Source: Burkholderia contaminans (lineage in GTDB: Bacteria > Pseudomonadota > Gammaproteobacteria > Burkholderiales > Burkholderiaceae). Taken from it: a DNA stretch of 64,000 nucleotides. Position numbers and translations under genes: made by a program. Shown here piece by piece: positions 60,951-64,000 of this stretch. The notes under the pieces are model-generated. The model saw only the letters and a list, made by a program, of their open reading frames with translations, did not search any database and was not told the origin of the DNA. Location of the stretch: NCBI RefSeq assembly GCF_029633825.1, contig NZ_CP090640.1, positions 3,162,001 through 3,226,000 on the forward strand, in the 5' to 3' direction. Each line of letters opens with the position of its first letter. The stretch's first letter is position 1.

Positions 60951-60988
60951 GTTAAAAGACAGGCTTTGGATTTCCGCGAGCCGCCTTC

Positions 60989-61822
60989 ATGCTCTCGAAA
61001 CTGACCCGCTGGTTCGACGACCGCCGCCGCAACCACGCGCTGCGCAGCCACCCGATTCCCGACGCGCTGTGGCAGGACACCGTCGAGCGCCTGCCGTTTC
61101 TCGCGGCACTGCCGCCCGACGCGCTCGGCCGTCTGCGCGAACTGACGAGCCTGTTCATCGCGAAGAAATCGTTCTCGACCGCACACGGGCTCGAGTTGAC
61201 CGACGCGATGATCGTCGCGATCGCCGCGCAGGCCTGCCTGCCCGTGCTGAATCTCGACCTGTCGCTGTACGACGGCTGGGTCGGCGTCGTCGTGTACCCG
61301 GGTGAATTCGTGATCCGCAAGACGGTGCAGGACGAGGACGGCGTCGTGCACGAAGTGGAGCAGGATGCGAGCGGTGAGGCCTGGGAAGGCGGCCCCGTGA
61401 TCCTGTCCTGGGAAGACGCGCAGATGACGGACGGCCACGACGCATACAACGTCGTGATCCACGAGTTCGCGCACAAGATCGACATGGTCAACGGCGCGGC
61501 CGATGGCTATCCGCCCCTATTTCGGCGTTGGCACGCGCCGCACCTCGATGCGCAGGCCTGGGCCGACGTGTTCGAACACGCGTACGACCAGTTCTGCGCG
61601 CGCGTCGACGCAGTGCCGGACCGTGCGTGGGCGCGCTTCGAGCGGGATTCGCTGATCGATCCCTATGCGGCCGACCACCCGTCGGAATTCTTCGCGGTAT
61701 GCAGCGAAGCGCTGTTCGTCCGGCCGAAAGCGTTCGAGTCCGAATTTCCGGAGTTGTACCGGCTGCTCGCGCGCTACTACCGGCAGGATCCGGCCGGCAC
61801 CGGCGCGCTCGACGCGCCGTGA
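60989..61822 (+). CDS. mtfA: Zinc-dependent peptidase MtfA
   Basis: 277 aa M90-family peptidase (DUF980) with HEFAH at 158-162 in NVVIHEFAHKIDM and a downstream SEFFAVCSEALF region. In E. coli MtfA binds the glucose repressor Mlc and has aminopeptidase activity; whether an Mlc partner exists here is not visible. Confidence 0.9.
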   Translation: MLSKLTRWFDDRRRNHALRSHPIPDALWQDTVERLPFLAALPPDALGRLRELTSLFIAKKSFSTAHGLELTDAMIVAIAAQACLPVLNLDLSLYDGWVGVVVYPGEFVIRKTVQDEDGVVHEVEQDASGEAWEGGPVILSWEDAQMTDGHDAYNVVIHEFAHKIDMVNGAADGYPPLFRRWHAPHLDAQAWADVFEHAYDQFCARVDAVPDRAWARFERDSLIDPYAADHPSEFFAVCSEALFVRPKAFESEFPELYRLLARYYRQDPAGTGALDAP

Positions 61823-61852
61823 AAATTATTCGTCAACCATCTGATTTTCTGG

Positions 61853-61858
61853 CATAAT
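61853..61858 (+). promoter_or_regulatory. Candidate -10 element for rpmE2
   Basis: CATAAT at 61853-61858, about 122 bases before the rpmE2 start. No convincing -35. The implied leader is about 115 bases. Confidence 0.4.
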
Positions 61859-61979
61859 CGCCGTTTTTCGACCTTAGGCAAGTGGCTCGCGCCGGGCTTG
61901 GCGTGGTCTGGTTTGCGCAATGTGCGCGTTCCGGTACGACAAGCGGCGGGTTGGCTACCGCTCTCACCAAGGAAAGACC

Positions 61980-62240
61980 ATGAAAGAAGGCATCCACCCG
62001 AACTACCGCGAAGTCGTCTTCCAAGACATGTCGAACGGCTTCAAGTTCATCACGCGCTCGACGATCCAGACGCGCGAAAACATCGAACTCGATGGCAAGA
62101 CCTACCCGCTCGCCAAGATCGAAGTGTCGTCGGAATCGCACTCGTTCTACACGGGTCAGCAAAAGATCATGGACACGGCAGGCCGTGTCGAGAAGTTCAA
62201 GAACAAGTTCGGCGTTCGCGCCAGCGGCAAGGCGAAGTAA
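61980..62240 (+). CDS. rpmE2: Ribosomal protein L31 type B
   Basis: 86 aa 50S subunit protein ([20 protein letters not shown]). It has no cysteines, so it is the zinc-independent (C-) type; type A L31 has a CxxC pair. The ATG at 61980 follows AAGGAAAG. Confidence 0.96.
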   Translation: MKEGIHPNYREVVFQDMSNGFKFITRSTIQTRENIELDGKTYPLAKIEVSSESHSFYTGQQKIMDTAGRVEKFKNKFGVRASGKAK

Positions 62241-62283
62241 GCTTCGCACTGCATCCGGTGGTTGCATTGCACCGGTACCGCAC

Positions 62284-62309
62284 AAAAGGGCAGCCCAGGC
62301 TGCCCTTTT
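62284..62309 (+). terminator. Intrinsic terminator of rpmE2
   Basis: Ten-base arms (62284-62293 with 62300-62309) around a 6-base loop, followed by a T-run, 43 bases after the stop. Confidence 0.92.
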
Positions 62310-62459
62310 TTGTCTCTGCTCGCCCGGCAGGCGCCAGCCGGCGCCCGGGCATCGACCTGACGCGCAACAGCGGGCGCGTCTACAATGCCGGATGCTCGAA
62401 ACCGGCTCGACCGCGCGCATCCGCGCCGGCCACCCGCCCATAACAAATCGCTCATCTGC

Positions 62460-64000
62460 ATGAAGCCTGTCGTCCGTCTCACCGCCTCCGCCACGCGCGC
62501 GCTACCGCGCTGGCTGCTGCTCACGCTCTGCTTCGTCTACGCCGCGTTCGGCCTGTTCGGCCGCGACCCGTGGAAGAACGAGGACGCGGCGGGCTTTGGC
62601 GTGATGTGGACGATGGCCAAGGGCGGCTGGCACGACTGGCTGCTGCCGAACCTGGTCGGCAAGTTCATCACGACCGACGGGCCGCTCGGCTACTGGCTCG
62701 GCGCGCTGTCGATCCGCGGCCTCGGCCCGTGGGTCGACGCGAGCAACGCGTCGCGCGTCGATACCGGCATCCTGTTCTGCGTCGCGTGCGCATTCGTCTG
62801 GTACGCGGCCTATCTGCTCGGCCGGCGTGCCGAGGTCCAGCCGTTCAAATACGCATTCGGCGGCGAGCCCGAGCCGCGCGACTACGGCCGCACGCTCGCC
62901 GATGGCGCGCTGCTGGTGCTCGTCGCCTGCTTCGGCCTCGCGGAGCGCGGGCATGAAACGACGCCGCAGCTTGCGGAGTTCGCGTGGATCGCGATGCTCG
63001 TCTACGGGATCGTGCGCGGCATCGACAAGCCGATGCAGGGCGCGCTGTGGTGGGGCCTCGCGATGGGCCTCGTCGCGCTGTCCGGCAATCCGGTGCTGGT
63101 CGTCGCCCTGCTCGCCGGCACGGCCGTGCTGTGGCTCGTCACGCCCGAGATGCGCAACCTGCGCCTGCCGCTGGTCGGCGTACCGCTCGCGGCCGCGATC
63201 TTCGCGCTGTGGCCGCTGGCCGCGTTCGTCGCGGCACCCGACGACGCCGCATGGTTCTTCAACCAGTGGATCCACGGCAGCCTGATGCGCTTTTCGGGTC
63301 CGCCGACCGCCGTGCTCGGCTATGCGGCAAAGAACCTCCCGCTGTTCACGTGGCCCGCATGGCCGCTCGCGATCTGGGCATGGTGGAGCTGGGCCGGCAT
63401 GCGCCGCCGTGCGCACGTCGCGATTCCGCTGTCGGTCGCCGTGCCGCTCGTCGCGCTCGTGATCCTGCAGAGCCAGCAGTCGAACCGCATGTACATGCTG
63501 CTGCTGCCGCCGCTCGCGGTACTCGCGACGTTCGCGCTGCCGACCCTCAAGCGCGGCGCGATCAACGCGATCGACTGGTTCGCGGTGCTGAGCTTCACGA
63601 TCCTCGGCACCTTCGTGTGGCTCGTGTGGCTCGCCTCGCTCACGGGCTTTCCGCATCCGCTCGCGCGCAACCTCGCCCGCCTCGTGCCCGGCTACGAGCC
63701 GCACTTCAAGATCCTGTCGTTCATCTGCGCGGTGATCGCCACCGTGTGCTGGTGCTTCCTCGTGCGCTGGCGCATCTCGCGGCAGCCGAAAGTGCTGTGG
63801 CGCAGCGTCGTGCTGTCGGGTGCGGGCACCACGCTGATGTGGGTGCTGCTGATGACGCTGTGGCTGCCGATCGTCAACTACGGCCGGACCTATCGCGACG
63901 TCGCGCAGCAGATCGCCGTGCACCTGCCGTCCGACTACGAGTGCATCTCGCCGGTGCGGCTCGGCGACGCGCAGATCGCGACCTTCGCGTATTTCGGCAA
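62460..64000 (+). CDS. GT39/ArnT-like membrane glycosyltransferase (3' end outside window)
   Basis: The frame from ATG 62460 (MKPVVRLTASATRALPRWLL) is open to the window edge, 513 codons. About eleven or twelve hydrophobic segments are spread over it. The first periplasmic loop has the acidic DPWKNEDAAGF and TTDGPLGYWLGA, the pattern of the ArnT/PMT family (acidic DE motif and KPPLxYW-type motif), which transfers sugars from polyprenyl phosphates. The acceptor (lipid A, protein or other glycan) is unknown. Confidence 0.82.
   Translation, partial: MKPVVRLTASATRALPRWLLLTLCFVYAAFGLFGRDPWKNEDAAGFGVMWTMAKGGWHDWLLPNLVGKFITTDGPLGYWLGALSIRGLGPWVDASNASRVDTGILFCVACAFVWYAAYLLGRRAEVQPFKYAFGGEPEPRDYGRTLADGALLVLVACFGLAERGHETTPQLAEFAWIAMLVYGIVRGIDKPMQGALWWGLAMGLVALSGNPVLVVALLAGTAVLWLVTPEMRNLRLPLVGVPLAAAIFALWPLAAFVAAPDDAAWFFNQWIHGSLMRFSGPPTAVLGYAAKNLPLFTWPAWPLAIWAWWSWAGMRRRAHVAIPLSVAVPLVALVILQSQQSNRMYMLLLPPLAVLATFALPTLKRGAINAIDWFAVLSFTILGTFVWLVWLASLTGFPHPLARNLARLVPGYEPHFKILSFICAVIATVCWCFLVRWRISRQPKVLWRSVVLSGAGTTLMWVLLMTLWLPIVNYGRTYRDVAQQIAVHLPSDYECISPVRLGDAQIATFAYFG

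Overview
This is a high-GC proteobacterial chromosome segment that reads as a Burkholderia, most likely of the Burkholderia cepacia complex, chromosome 1. The basis is the strong GC-ending codon bias (GCG, CTC/CTG, TCG, ACG), the protein sequences, and the gene order phaC-phaA-phaB-phaR-rimO, hfq-hflX-hflK-hflC-hisZ-purA, bamB-hisS-ispG-rlmN-ndk and surE-pcm-nlpD-rpoS, which is known from that group. The species assignment is inference. Almost all of the window is core housekeeping sequence.

Layout. 1-5057: end of serB, metC, a secreted hypothetical protein, a 3' scrap of a BktB-type thiolase, a KdgK-type sugar kinase and rimO. 5058-9067: the only clearly accessory stretch, with a long gene-poor leader, a pair of overlapping M16 zinc-peptidase genes of foreign-looking codon usage, a decayed duplicate of the neighbouring LprI-like gene and the tail of an IS256-type transposase. 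9068-10280: a small conserved hypothetical gene and the intact LprI-like gene. 10693-15400: the polyhydroxyalkanoate cluster phaC-phaA-phaB with its regulator phaR. 15761-18681: pgeF, rluD and divergent bamD. 18802-22148: DinG/YoaA-type helicase, a DUF465 protein and a secreted coiled-coil protein; then tex (+) convergent with kup (-).

26941-35763 is one leftward housekeeping block (phosphoribosyltransferase, purA, hisZ, DUF2065, hflC, hflK, hflX, hfq, der) for purine and histidine synthesis, membrane proteolysis control and RNA/ribosome functions. 36011-43467 continues leftward with bamB, a YfgM-like TPR protein, hisS, ispG, a RodZ-like protein, rlmN and ndk. Then follow a BAX-inhibitor-like membrane protein (+), rlmD (-), an EEP-family phosphatase/nuclease (+), a DEDDy exonuclease with rpoS, nlpD, pcm and surE (translationally linked by 4-base overlaps), a class III CoA-transferase, recR, ybaB and dnaX, and the 4.5S SRP RNA gene upstream of dnaX. 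The right end is rightward: trxA, rho, a merR-MFS efflux unit, mtfA, rpmE2 and a truncated GT39/ArnT-like membrane glycosyltransferase.

The observations most worth a second look are: the bounded M16 peptidase island with its transposase and gene-duplication debris; the bktB remnant; a single-base frameshift in dnaX that removes the tau C-terminus from the reading frame; a very C-rich, G-poor leader on rho that suggests autogenous termination; and strong stem-loops ahead of ispG, der and phaA. I saw no CRISPR array, prophage, tRNA or rRNA, and no convincing wholly new system.
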